NCBI RefSeq assembly: GCF_023507745.1
Contig: NZ_JALPZO010000182.1
Location: 62,001 to 126,000, forward strand
Source of the DNA: Vreelandella olivaria
GTDB taxonomy: Bacteria; Pseudomonadota; Gammaproteobacteria; Pseudomonadales; Halomonadaceae
Direction: 5' to 3'
DNA length: 64,000 nucleotides
Part shown: positions 43,928-55,728 of the stretch, piece by piece
Position numbering within the stretch: position 1 is the first letter of the stretch
Layout: every line of letters starts with the position of its first letter
Translations under genes and position numbers: made by a program
Notes under the pieces: model-generated
The model's database searches: none
What the model was told of the DNA's origin: nothing
The model's input: only the letters and a program-made list of their open reading frames with translations

Positions 43928-46104
43928 TGAAAAAAAATGAAGATTGCGTAGTTTCAGCAATGGAAGCTTATAATAAAAAAGACTGGAATGCAGTTGATTT
44001 GCTTTATTCGAGGTTGGATCTTAATGTAGTAAATTTGTCGCATAAGAATAAAGTTCAATGGGTGGTTTCACTTAAAAAGTCCTTTTCTTTTGATAAGGCA
44101 GAAAATTTGATTACTTACTTTTTAAGAGAAGAAAGGGCAGACTTAAGGTATATCTGGCTTTATCATCTCGCTGAGTGTAAGCAGTACTCTGGGAAATATC
44201 AGGAAGCGATTGAGCTTTATGAGAGCGTAATAAGGTACAAAAAAGGCCATAAGAATTCTTTTTTTCGGTTATCTCAATGTTGTTTGAAAAGACGTGAATA
44301 TTCTAGTGCTTTGTTTTATATTAATGAAGCTTTAGCTTGTTCTAGCAGTTTATTGTTTGTTGCGCAACTCGCTACTATTTACTATAGGCAAAATAATTGG
44401 AAATGTTGCGTAGATACCCTAAAAAATGCTATGACTGAGTTTGACAATAATAATTTTCGCCCTGTATGGGTTTTTTATTATGCAGATAGCTTATATCATT
44501 TAAACAATTTTACTGAATCATCTTCTTCTTTTAAGTTGTTGATGAAGTTTAAAGATGTTAAGTCTAGTTGGCTTTATAAAGCCTTTCGAGTTTTTTTTAA
44601 AAACAAAGAGTTTGATTTTGCTGAAGTTGCGCTTTTGAATGCCATCGTAGCTGATCCAAAGAGTTCTAAGCTTTATCTTGAAATGGCAAGATTACACTCT
44701 CTAAAGAAAAATATTAAAGAAGCAGAAATTTTTTATAAAAAATCTGCAGATTTAGGCAACTCTATAGCTCAGCATGAGCTTCTAAGCTTCGATGAAAATA
44801 AGCGGATAAAAATTTCTCCAAGGCAGCTTCTCACTCCGCAACGATTAGATCTTTTGGTGAAGCTACAATATGCTAAACACTTAATTTCCGAAAAGGAAGA
44901 AAACTCAAGTATCGATTGGTACAAAATATACCTGAGGCATATTTATTTAAGAACAAGGGGTAATGAGCCAGGATCTTCCCATAAAAATAACTTGATAGAT
45001 TATACTATAATTTTTTCTGAAGTTATTAACTCCATCAGAAACAATGGATTCAACGATCTATATTCTGTTCCTGTAGCTAAAGATGGCATCCCAGTAAATG
45101 GTGCCCATCGTACTGCTGCTGCTTTAGCTTTGAAAATAGAAAGTATTCCAATTGTCTTGTCAAATAAAGAAGTGGGTGCTAAATGGGATTTAGAATGGTT
45201 TATTAATCATGGCTTTAATGAAAAAGAGGTGCATGAATTAGTTTATAGCTGGGTTGATAATACAGAGCTTAATCCACATATTGCTTTGGTGTGGCCAACT
45301 GTCTATGATAGTTGGGATAAAATTATTGGATTTATTAGTAATAAGGTCAGTATTGTTTATTCCAAAGTTATGGATTTTAGTAGTGAAGGTTTAAAAGATT
45401 TTGTTAAGGATGTTTATAGCGTCGATAGTCCTTCCGACTTTAGCTCTACAATTATGCGAAAAGCAGATTTTATAAGTGATTCTGGAAATCAAGTTCTTGT
45501 TCTGTTGTTAGATAATAAGGACGATGTATGTGTGGGATTGAAAGCTGCCGTAAGAGATGAATTTTGTCATTTTTTACCTAATGATCCTTTTTCCATTGTT
45601 CATATTTCTGATTCTAGAGGTGAAGTCAAGCATTTAAATATGATGCTGTTTCACTACGAAACTTCTAAGTTTCTAGAGTGTCGTAACTTTGGTACCACGG
45701 AAAACATTTCTCTTTGGATAAAGGAGGCAAAGGAATACTTTAAAAAAATGTGTATTAATAGCTTGGATGTATGTGGTGTAGGAGGGTCGGTACTTAATGT
45801 ATATGGAATTAAAAAGTCCGACGACTTAGATATAACTGTAGCCTCTAACATTAGGTGGAGTTTTTTTTCAGATAAAGCTCAGCAAGTTAGTGATAATGTC
45901 GATATTGTTTCCAGGGATTATTATAGATCAATTGATAAAACTGTGTTCGATGATGCTTTGATCTACGATAGGGCTCTGTATATATATGTCAGAGGCTTGA
46001 AGTTTGCCAATATTGATGTTGTAAGGGATAGGAAAATGTTTTCATTACGTAAAAAAGATTTGATGGATTTGAGGCTTATAGGTGATTATTATGCTAATCG
46101 TTAA
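43927..46104 (+). CDS. TPR - ParB/sulfiredoxin-like - nucleotidyltransferase-like fusion protein, function unknown
   Basis: A 725-residue protein with no signal peptide or membrane helix. The first 300 residues are TPR-like helix pairs (for example YHLAECKQYSGKYQEAIELY and FRLSQCCLKRREYSSALFYI). At about 385-410 there is a ParB/sulfiredoxin-type motif, GIPVNGAHRTAAALALKIES. At about 618-637, CGVGGSVLNVYGIKKSDDLD matches the GGS...DxD core of a nucleotidyltransferase fold, followed by another Asp in ANIDVVRDRKM. This could be a sugar- or phosphate-modifying enzyme on a TPR scaffold. I know of no described protein with this order. AT-rich, between two acyltransferase-region genes of the capsule locus. 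Confidence 0.75.
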   Translation: MKKNEDCVVSAMEAYNKKDWNAVDLLYSRLDLNVVNLSHKNKVQWVVSLKKSFSFDKAENLITYFLREERADLRYIWLYHLAECKQYSGKYQEAIELYESVIRYKKGHKNSFFRLSQCCLKRREYSSALFYINEALACSSSLLFVAQLATIYYRQNNWKCCVDTLKNAMTEFDNNNFRPVWVFYYADSLYHLNNFTESSSSFKLLMKFKDVKSSWLYKAFRVFFKNKEFDFAEVALLNAIVADPKSSKLYLEMARLHSLKKNIKEAEIFYKKSADLGNSIAQHELLSFDENKRIKISPRQLLTPQRLDLLVKLQYAKHLISEKEENSSIDWYKIYLRHIYLRTRGNEPGSSHKNNLIDYTIIFSEVINSIRNNGFNDLYSVPVAKDGIPVNGAHRTAAALALKIESIPIVLSNKEVGAKWDLEWFINHGFNEKEVHELVYSWVDNTELNPHIALVWPTVYDSWDKIIGFISNKVSIVYSKVMDFSSEGLKDFVKDVYSVDSPSDFSSTIMRKADFISDSGNQVLVLLLDNKDDVCVGLKAAVRDEFCHFLPNDPFSIVHISDSRGEVKHLNMMLFHYETSKFLECRNFGTTENISLWIKEAKEYFKKMCINSLDVCGVGGSVLNVYGIKKSDDLDITVASNIRWSFFSDKAQQVSDNVDIVSRDYYRSIDKTVFDDALIYDRALYIYVRGLKFANIDVVRDRKMFSLRKKDLMDLRLIGDYYANR

Positions 46105-46113
46105 GGTGTTTGG

Positions 46114-47690
<1,577 letters not shown>

Positions 47691-47700
47691 GGAGCTGGGT

Positions 47701-48987
47701 GTGTCTGAATCACCGCGTATTGCATTAGTCATACCCGCTAGGTTTGGCTCAAGTAGACTGCCTGGAAAGCCACTGGCTGACTTATTGGGTAAACCCATGG
47801 TTCAGTGGGTATATGAGAAGGCACTGCAAGTGCCTTCTGCCAGTGTTGTGGTTGTGGCAACCGATGATCAACGTATTGTAGATGCAGTTCAAACCTTTGG
47901 TGGTCAGGTCGTTCTGACTTCTTCCCATCATCCATCAGGTACAGATCGGTTGGTTGAAGTAATGGGGCAAGTACATGCAGATATCTACATCAACCTTCAA
48001 GGAGATGAACCGCTCGTTCGTTCTGAAGATGTTGAGCAGCTTGCCCAAGGCATGTTAGCTGACCCCAGTGTAGATGTAGGTACGTTGTACCACGCCATTG
48101 ATGATGGTGAAGCGCAAAACCCGAATGCGGTGAAAGTGGTATTGGGGCAGGCAGGCAACGCACTTTATTTCAGCCGTTCTCCCATTCCTTACCCGCGAGA
48201 GGGTGGCAAGCATCCAGGGTTTAAAAAGCATGTGGGTGTATATGCCTACCGTAAACGCATACTTGAGCAGTACGCTCAGTTGCCTGCCACGGCGCTTGAA
48301 CAGACTGAGCAGCTTGAACAGTTGCGCTTACTAGCGGCAGGATTGCGTATTCGTGCCTTTGAAGTAGCGCCTACCGGCCCAGGTGTTGATACCCCAGAGT
48401 GTCTTGAGAAAGTGCGAGCCCTGTTAGAAGGGAAGTCTTATACGCCTGTTTCACCGCTAGCAAACGTCAGGCTGCTGATTACTGATGTAGACGGCGTGTT
48501 AACTGATGGTGGTATTTATTACGATGCCACTGGCGAGTGTTTAAAGCGTTTCCATGTGCGCGATGGGCTTGGCATGCGGTTGCTGGAAGAGAGCGGCATT
48601 CGTGTGGCGGTGCTTTCAGGGAGGGATTCTCCTACGCTGCGCAAGCGTGTAGCTGACCTTGGCATTAATCTTTGTGCGTTTGGTGTTAAGAATAAAGAGG
48701 CTGCGTGTATTGAACTCATGCAAGAGGCTGGTGTCACTGCTGAGCAGACTGCCTGCATTGGTGATGACTCGATTGATCTTCCCGCGTTTGCGGCGTGTGG
48801 GCTTTCTTATGCTGTGGCCGATGCGCCTGGTTATGTGAAGCAACATGCTACCGGTGTGCTTAAACTAGCGGGTGGACAGGGAGCCCTGCGTGAATTAGCA
48901 GATGCTATTCTCTTAGCGCATGGCAAGGAAGATGTATTTAGTTCAGCCGAAGGATTCCACTCAGTTTCGAGTGGGGCGGCTCAATAA
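47701..48987 (+). CDS. Fusion of CMP-Kdo synthetase (KdsB) and Kdo-8-P phosphatase (KdsC)
   Basis: A 428-residue protein. The N-terminal half (about 1-250) is KdsB: IALVIPARFGSSRLPGKPLA at about residues 6-25, the pattern QGDEPLVRSEDVEQL, SRSPIPYPREG and HVGVYAYRKR. The C-terminal half (about 262-410) is a HAD C0-type KdsC: LLITDVDGVLTDGGIYYD, FHVRDGLGMRLLEESGIRVA, LSGRDSPTLRKRVADLGI and IGDDSIDLPAF. It therefore removes phosphate from Kdo 8-P and activates Kdo with CTP, the last two steps, in one chain. AAGGAG 6 nt before GTG 47701 sets the start. Confidence 0.95.
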   Translation: MSESPRIALVIPARFGSSRLPGKPLADLLGKPMVQWVYEKALQVPSASVVVVATDDQRIVDAVQTFGGQVVLTSSHHPSGTDRLVEVMGQVHADIYINLQGDEPLVRSEDVEQLAQGMLADPSVDVGTLYHAIDDGEAQNPNAVKVVLGQAGNALYFSRSPIPYPREGGKHPGFKKHVGVYAYRKRILEQYAQLPATALEQTEQLEQLRLLAAGLRIRAFEVAPTGPGVDTPECLEKVRALLEGKSYTPVSPLANVRLLITDVDGVLTDGGIYYDATGECLKRFHVRDGLGMRLLEESGIRVAVLSGRDSPTLRKRVADLGINLCAFGVKNKEAACIELMQEAGVTAEQTACIGDDSIDLPAFAACGLSYAVADAPGYVKQHATGVLKLAGGQGALRELADAILLAHGKEDVFSSAEGFHSVSSGAAQ

Positions 48988-49012
48988 TTCGATGGAAAAG
49001 GAATGTAATAGT

Positions 49013-49960
49013 ATGTCGAGTATCAATGTCGGTAAACAGGTTTTTGAAGTACAGGCCAAGGCACTGGAAGCCACGGCTACCCGACTGGATGGTGCTTTTG
49101 ACCGCGCCGTAGATATGATTCTCGATACGCCGGGGCGCGTGGTTGTCTCTGGCATGGGAAAATCCGGCATTATCGGTAACAAAATTGCCGCTACCCTGGC
49201 TTCCACCGGTACACCAAGCTTTGCAGTACATCCAGCCGAAGCATACCATGGTGATTTGGGTATGTTTACAGCGGATGATGTGGTGATCCTGATTTCTTAT
49301 AGTGGTGAAACTGAAGAGGTTATTCGTCTAATACCCTCTTTACGCCATTTCGGCGTTCAAACCATCGCTCTTGTGGGTAACCCTGAATCCACGCTTGGTC
49401 GCAATAGCGACTTGGTTTTGGATGTCTCGGTTGAGCGTGAAGCATGCCCTAATAATTTAGCGCCCACTACCTCTACCACTGTGGCGTTGGCAATGGGTGA
49501 TGCTTTGGCCGTCGCGCTTATTGAACGGCGTGATTTTAAGCCACAGGATTTCGCGGTTTTCCATCCAGGTGGAAGTTTGGGGCGGCGCTTACTAACCCGA
49601 GTTAAAGACGTCATGCATTCGGAACTACCTATATGTGCGCCTCAAGACAACATGAAAGAAGTTATTATGACAATAACCCAGGTGGGCTTAGGTATTGCCG
49701 TAGTGGTCGACAGAGGCACTATCAAAGGTGTTATTACTGATGGCGACTTACGTCGAGCATTATTTAATCATGATAGTTTTGATGGTTTGACGGCGGCGAA
49801 TGTAATGACACCGACTCCGTTAACTATCAATGAAACAGAAATGTTTGCGGACGCGGAAAATATCATGTTGAAATCTAATGTGACTTCTTTATTAGTAGTA
49901 AATGAAGATAGTGCATTAAGCGGTGTGCTTAAGCTGCAGGATGCTGGGCGCTTGGGTTAA
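49013..49960 (+). CDS. kdsD: Arabinose-5-phosphate isomerase (KdsD/KpsF)
   Basis: Converts ribulose 5-phosphate to arabinose 5-phosphate, the first step to Kdo. The 315-residue protein has a SIS domain (VVVSGMGKSGIIGNKIAATL at about residues 42-61, HPAEAYHGDLGMF, ISYSGETEEVIRL) and two CBS domains (from VKDVMHSELPI at about 199 and from ANVMTPTPLTI at about 263). AAAAGGA before ATG 49013 supports this start; the frame is open back to 48920 inside kdsBC. In the capsule context it could equally be named kpsF. Confidence 0.95.
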   Translation: MSSINVGKQVFEVQAKALEATATRLDGAFDRAVDMILDTPGRVVVSGMGKSGIIGNKIAATLASTGTPSFAVHPAEAYHGDLGMFTADDVVILISYSGETEEVIRLIPSLRHFGVQTIALVGNPESTLGRNSDLVLDVSVEREACPNNLAPTTSTTVALAMGDALAVALIERRDFKPQDFAVFHPGGSLGRRLLTRVKDVMHSELPICAPQDNMKEVIMTITQVGLGIAVVVDRGTIKGVITDGDLRRALFNHDSFDGLTAANVMTPTPLTINETEMFADAENIMLKSNVTSLLVVNEDSALSGVLKLQDAGRLG

Positions 49961-49987
49961 GCTCAGAAGGTTGGTTCTTGCCTTCAT

Positions 49988-50014
49988 AAAGCCAGCGAAT
50001 AGCTGGCTTTTTTT
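49988..50014 (+). terminator. Rho-independent terminator at the end of the capsule locus
   Basis: AAGCCAGC and GCTGGCTT form the stem around GAATA, followed by seven T residues. It lies 28 nt after kdsD and closes the operon that begins at the ops element. Confidence 0.93.
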
Positions 50015-50143
50015 GTGATAGATTACTCAAGTTTAGCTGATATAGTTAAGTTAATTTTGAAGCTATAATGTCTATAGATATTAGTTTTTACAAAGCAATG
50101 CTTATAGCCAATGTCAGGTGGAATTAAGCAGAGGGAGAGGCAA

Positions 50144-51739
50144 ATGGAAGCCATCTTGAAAGCATTTTTTAATGAAACCCCTGATGCCAATGTAGCCAAG
50201 GAACGGGTGGCATTTGGCACTTCTGGCCATCGGGGCCGCGCTACCGAGCGCACCTTTAACGCGGCGCACATTATAGCCATTACCCAGGCCGTGGTGGACT
50301 ACCGTATTGAAGAAGGCTACCAGGGACCGCTGTTTTTGGGCTTGGATACCCATGCGCTTTCCCGGCCAGCCTGGGAGTGTGCTTTGCGGGTACTGGCGGC
50401 CAATAAGGTGCCGGTGCTGGTTGAAAAAGACCATGGCTACACCGCCACACCGTTGGTCAGCCACGCGATTTTGCAACATAACCGATTACAGGGGCAGGGC
50501 TTGTCTGCTGCTGCCAAGGCCGATGGCCTGATTATTACCCCCTCGCATAATCCGCCGGAAGATGGCGGTATTAAGTATAACCCTTACCACGGTGGGCCGG
50601 CGGATACTGATGTCACCTCATGGATTGAGTTGCGCGCTAATGCGTACCTGATTCGTCAGTTAAGCGATATCACTTTGGTCTCGTTGGAAGAAGCGCTGGC
50701 CCACGCGCAGGAGCATGACTTTACTGCGCATTACGTGGCCCAGTTGGGCAACGTGGTGGATATGACCGCCATTCAAAATGCCAACCTAATCCTTGGGGTA
50801 GACCCCATGGGCGGTACGGCACTACCAGTATGGCAAGCAGTGGCGCAGCATTATGGCCTTAACCTTGACGTGGTTAACACCACGGTAGATACCAGTTTCA
50901 GTTTTATGCCGCCCGACCATGATGGCAAAATTCGTATGGATTGTTCCAGCGCCGATGCGATGGCTAATCTGCTGAAGATCAAAGATCGCTTCGATATCGC
51001 TTTCGGCAATGATCCTGATGCCGACCGCCACGGCATTGTGGATGCGAATGGTTTGATGAACCCCAACCACTTTTTAGCGGTATGCATTGATTACCTGATC
51101 ACGCACCGCCCGGAGTGGGCGGCAACACTGAAAGTCGGCAAAACCCTGGTGTCATCCTCCATGATCGACCGTGTAGTGGCTTCCCATCAGCGTGAACTAT
51201 ATGAAGTGCCGGTGGGTTTTAAATGGTTTGTAGATGGCCTGCATGAAGGCTGGTTGGCTTTCGGTGGTGAAGAGAGTGCCGGTGCCAGCATGCTTACCCG
51301 CGATGGCAAACCATGGTCGACCGATAAAGATGGCATTGCGCTATGTCTGCTGGCCGCTGAAATTACCGCTGTCACCGGCAAAACTCCCAGCGAGTATTAC
51401 CGTACGTTAACCGAGCGCTTTGGCGAGCCCTTCTACAAACGGGTGGATACGGCCTGCACGGTAGAAGAAAAAGCGGCATTCAAAAAGCTAAGCGCGGAAA
51501 GCGTGACTGATACCACGTTGGCGGGCGACCCGATTACCGCTGTATTGGTAGATGCACCTGGAAATGGAGCTGCCATCGGTGGTTTAAAAGTCACCACTGA
51601 AAATGGTTGGTTCGCGGCGCGCCCCAGTGGTACGGAATCTCTCTATAAAGTGTATGCTGAAAGCTTTAAAGGCTCCCGGCATTTGGATGAGTTGATTGAA
51701 AGCGCCAAAGCTCTATTGTCGGGTGTGTTGAAAGGGTAG
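50144..51739 (+). CDS. pgm: Phosphoglucomutase (alpha-D-glucose specific)
   Basis: Interconverts glucose 6- and glucose 1-phosphate, feeding UDP-glucose synthesis. The 531-residue protein has VAFGTSGHRGRATERTF (about residues 22-38), the phosphoserine loop IITPSHNPPEDGGIKYNPYH (about 129-148), metal loop GNDPDADRHGIVD (about 287-299), FKWFVDGLHEG, GGEESAGAS (about 367-375) and RPSGTESLYKVYAES (about 494-508). GGGAGAGG before ATG 50144 sets the start. It is followed by galU, giving the two-step path to UDP-glucose. Confidence 0.96.
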   Translation: MEAILKAFFNETPDANVAKERVAFGTSGHRGRATERTFNAAHIIAITQAVVDYRIEEGYQGPLFLGLDTHALSRPAWECALRVLAANKVPVLVEKDHGYTATPLVSHAILQHNRLQGQGLSAAAKADGLIITPSHNPPEDGGIKYNPYHGGPADTDVTSWIELRANAYLIRQLSDITLVSLEEALAHAQEHDFTAHYVAQLGNVVDMTAIQNANLILGVDPMGGTALPVWQAVAQHYGLNLDVVNTTVDTSFSFMPPDHDGKIRMDCSSADAMANLLKIKDRFDIAFGNDPDADRHGIVDANGLMNPNHFLAVCIDYLITHRPEWAATLKVGKTLVSSSMIDRVVASHQRELYEVPVGFKWFVDGLHEGWLAFGGEESAGASMLTRDGKPWSTDKDGIALCLLAAEITAVTGKTPSEYYRTLTERFGEPFYKRVDTACTVEEKAAFKKLSAESVTDTTLAGDPITAVLVDAPGNGAAIGGLKVTTENGWFAARPSGTESLYKVYAESFKGSRHLDELIESAKALLSGVLKG

Positions 51740-51832
51740 TGAGTTGCCGGAGCACGGAAGACTCAGGTACTGCTCAATTTCGTGTAAAATGAGTGGGTGG
51801 CGTGGGCAACGTAACGAAAAAGGAAGTGATTA

Positions 51833-52687
51833 ATGACTCAAGTGCGTAAAGCGATTATTCCGGTAGCCGGCTTCGGTACGCGGCTATTGCCGATCAGCAA
51901 GGCGATACCCAAAGAGATGGTGCCTGTGGTTGACCGGCCTTTGATTCAGCATGTGGTCGAGGAAGCGCTGGCATCGGGAATCAATGAAATCATTTTGGTT
52001 ACGCGGGCAGGCAAGTCAGCGATTGAAGACCACTTTGATGCACACTTTGAGCTTGAGCACTCATTAGCGAGCAAAGGCAAGGATGAGATGTTAAAGACGC
52101 TCGCTGCCATTGCACCGGAAAAATTAAAGGTGACCAGTGTACGCCAGCCTAATGCGAAAGGCTTGGGCCATGCCATTTTCTGTGCTGCTCATTTGTTGGA
52201 TGAGAATGAGCCGTTTGCCGTTATCCTGCCGGATGTATTGGTGAAGCCCCAGGTAGGCAACAGTGTTTGTGATTTGGGCAGTATGGTTGAGCGTTGGAGC
52301 GCTAACAACGCCGCTCAGATCATGGTGGAGGCGGTGCCCGAGGAAGAGGTGTATCGCTATGGTATCGTCGATTGCGACGAGCCCAGTGCCGGTGAAAGTG
52401 CGGATATGCGTGGCGTGGTAGAAAAGCCGAAACCGGAAGAGGCGCCTTCACGCCTTTCTGTTATTGGCCGTTATGTGCTGCCGTATCGCATTATGGAGTT
52501 GCTGCGCGACCTGCCACCCGGTGCGGGTAATGAGATCCAGTTGACCGATGCCATCGATCGCTTGATGCAAGAGGGGCAAACTGTTCAAGCGTTTCGTATG
52601 CAGGGCCGCACGTTCGATTGTGGCCATGTGGAAGGTTGGCTGCAGGCCAATACCACTTTGGCTCGTGAGGCCGGTTACGACCTTTAA
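51833..52687 (+). CDS. galU: UTP-glucose-1-phosphate uridylyltransferase
   Basis: Makes UDP-glucose from UTP and glucose 1-phosphate. The 284-residue protein has AIIPVAGFGTRLLPISKAIP (about residues 7-26), KEMVPVVDRPLIQHVVEEAL (about 27-46), the UTP-site motif QPNAKGLGHAIFCA (about 105-118), ILPDVLV, EKPKPEEAPS and VGRYVLP-like GRYVLPYRIMELL. Its product feeds ugd, galE and possibly the repeat-unit initiator. AAAGGAAG lies before the ATG and a good terminator follows. Confidence 0.97.
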   Translation: MTQVRKAIIPVAGFGTRLLPISKAIPKEMVPVVDRPLIQHVVEEALASGINEIILVTRAGKSAIEDHFDAHFELEHSLASKGKDEMLKTLAAIAPEKLKVTSVRQPNAKGLGHAIFCAAHLLDENEPFAVILPDVLVKPQVGNSVCDLGSMVERWSANNAAQIMVEAVPEEEVYRYGIVDCDEPSAGESADMRGVVEKPKPEEAPSRLSVIGRYVLPYRIMELLRDLPPGAGNEIQLTDAIDRLMQEGQTVQAFRMQGRTFDCGHVEGWLQANTTLAREAGYDL

Positions 52688-52744
52688 ACCACGCTGTGTC
52701 CAATCTGTTATGTTTGTTGTTTGGGAAGTTAGTGGTATGAATAA

Positions 52745-52773
52745 AACCGTCTGAATTTTCAGGCGGTTTTTTT
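52745..52773 (+). terminator. Rho-independent terminator of galU
   Basis: AACCGTCTGA (52745-52754) pairs with TCAGGCGGTT (52759-52768, one G-T pair), loop ATTT, then a T run to 52773. Confidence 0.93.
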
Positions 52774-52792
52774 ATGTGAAGTGGGGGCATCC

Positions 52793-53554
52793 ATGCAGGA
52801 TTTAGTCGAACAGGTGTTGGCGATTGCCGTTGAAGCAGGCGATACCATTATGGCGGTGTATGGGCGTGACTTTTCTGTAGAGCTAAAAGATGACCTCAGC
52901 CCTCTTACCGAAGCCGATAAAGCAGCCCATACCGTGATTGTACGTGGTTTGGAGAGACTGCCCGTTCAGCTCCCTGTGCTTTCTGAAGAGGACGTGGAAG
53001 GGTTCTCGGGAGTGAGCGATGATGGCCGTTACTGGTTGGTAGACCCGCTGGATGGCACTAAAGAGTTTGTGAAGCGCAATGATGAGTTCACCGTCAATAT
53101 CGCGCTGATCGATAACGGTAGGCCAGTACTGGGTGTGGTTACCGCTCCTGCCTTGGGAGTGGCGTATATGGCGGCGGAGGGTGTCGGTGCATTCAAGATT
53201 GATCGTGATGGCCTGCGCCATGCCATTCGGGTATCGGGTAAGCCGTCCGAAGGGGAAGTCTGGCGCGTGGTGGGTAGCCGATCCCATACAAGCCCTAAGT
53301 TGGCCGAGTGGCTGGATGCGTTGGGGCCTCATACTGTTCAGCCCATGGGCAGTTCGCTTAAATTTTGTCTGATTGCGGAGGGTAAAGCTGGTGTGTATCC
53401 CCGCCTGGGGCCTACCTGCTTATGGGATTCTGCGGCTGCGCATGCTGTCGTTCAGCAGGCCGGGGGGCGTGTTGTGAATTTGGAGGGTGAGCCATTGAGC
53501 TATGCCAATCCCAGTGAGATTTTAAACCCCGACTTTGTGGTGTGGGGGTATTAA
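52793..53554 (+). CDS. cysQ: 3'(2'),5'-bisphosphate nucleotidase
   Basis: Hydrolyses adenosine 3',5'-bisphosphate, a by-product of sulfate assimilation; in halophiles this class is often salt-sensitive. The 253-residue protein has the inositol-monophosphatase-type metal sites: LSPLTEADKAAH (about residues 36-47), VLSEEDVEGF, WLVDPLDGTKEFVKRNDEFT (about 80-99) and CLWDSAAAHAVVQQAGG (about 203-219). ATG 52793 follows GTGGGGG by 5-6 nt; the open frame back to 52781 is not used. Confidence 0.95.
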   Translation: MQDLVEQVLAIAVEAGDTIMAVYGRDFSVELKDDLSPLTEADKAAHTVIVRGLERLPVQLPVLSEEDVEGFSGVSDDGRYWLVDPLDGTKEFVKRNDEFTVNIALIDNGRPVLGVVTAPALGVAYMAAEGVGAFKIDRDGLRHAIRVSGKPSEGEVWRVVGSRSHTSPKLAEWLDALGPHTVQPMGSSLKFCLIAEGKAGVYPRLGPTCLWDSAAAHAVVQQAGGRVVNLEGEPLSYANPSEILNPDFVVWGY

Positions 53555-53725
53555 TCTAAGGTACAGAAGTACAAAGCCTTGGCCTCTTCGTTTGTTTTTC
53601 GTTTATTAGTTTTTATATATGCACTATAAATGGGCAGCTTTTTTAATACTTTAGTCTATTTTTTGCCAAGAAATCCTCTATACCAAACCGGCATAGGGTA
53701 TGCATAAATCCATGCCCGCAGTTAA

Positions 53726-55135
<1,410 letters not shown>

Positions 55136-55173
55136 TCCGCTTGATCAGTTAATTCGTATATCGTGGTGGTACG

Positions 55174-55208
55174 CAGTCCTTTCCTTAAGGGAAAGGGCTG
55201 TTTTTTTT
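55174..55208 (+). terminator. Rho-independent terminator of gdhA
   Basis: CAGTCCTTTCC (55174-55184) pairs with GGAAAGGGCTG (55190-55200) with one G-T pair, then eight T residues. Confidence 0.95.
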
Positions 55209-55231
55209 ATTGCTTTCCAAGGAGAGTGAAC

Positions 55232-55645
55232 ATGGGGCAGCGTCCTCCTATTATCATTAACCGTCTTGATGCTGAGCGCATTCAGCGCTTGATTGATCAT
55301 GCGTCCGAGAAAGACCTGATGGTGGCTGAGCTGCTTGATGAGGAGTTATCGCGCGGTGAAGTGTTGGATCCTCAGGATATTCCTGATGATGTGGTGAGCA
55401 TGAACAGCCAGATACGCTTTACCGATCTTACCCGTGGGCGGCAGATGATTCGGACGTTGGTATATCCGCATGCATTGGAAAGCGTACCGGATGGGATTTC
55501 GGTGATGGCTCCCATCGGTGCGGCGTTAATTGGTTTAAAAGTAGGCGATGTGATTGAGTGGCCGCTTCCCAACCAGACGGAAGTTCGCCTGCGTATTGAT
55601 GCTATTTTCTGGCAACCTGAACGTGAGAAGCAGTTTCATCGTTGA
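55232..55645 (+). CDS. rnk: Regulator of nucleoside diphosphate kinase (GreA/GreB-like)
   Basis: A 137-residue protein starting MGQRPPIIINRLDAERIQRL, with a short N-terminal coiled coil and a C-terminal FKBP-like Gre domain (SMNSQIRFTDL, VYPHALESVPDGISVMAPIG, GAALIGLKVGDVIEWPLPNQ). Rnk binds RNA polymerase near the secondary channel like Gre factors but with a shorter coiled coil, and affects nucleotide pools and alginate in Pseudomonas. AAGGAGAG 6 nt before ATG 55232 sets the start; the open frame reaches back through the terminator. A TGGTGG-type repeat starts at its stop codon. Confidence 0.92.
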   Translation: MGQRPPIIINRLDAERIQRLIDHASEKDLMVAELLDEELSRGEVLDPQDIPDDVVSMNSQIRFTDLTRGRQMIRTLVYPHALESVPDGISVMAPIGAALIGLKVGDVIEWPLPNQTEVRLRIDAIFWQPEREKQFHR

Positions 55646-55728
55646 TGGTGGTAAATGGTAAATGGTGTTGTACGCGTGGCAAGCGAAGCGCACCACTGCG
55701 GCAACCCGGCACGAGGGCGCCGGGGCTA
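55646..55728 (+). repeat. Short TGGTGGTAAATGG repeat and REP arm beside the transposase gene
   Basis: TGGTGGTAAATGGTAAATGG (55646-55665) is a diverged copy of the repeat seen after kpsD. It is followed by a REP arm GTACGCGTGGCAAGCGAAGC at 55670, and CACGAGGGCGCCGGGG to about 55727, with its centre deleted. This forms the 3' flank of the REP-associated transposase. Confidence 0.65.
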
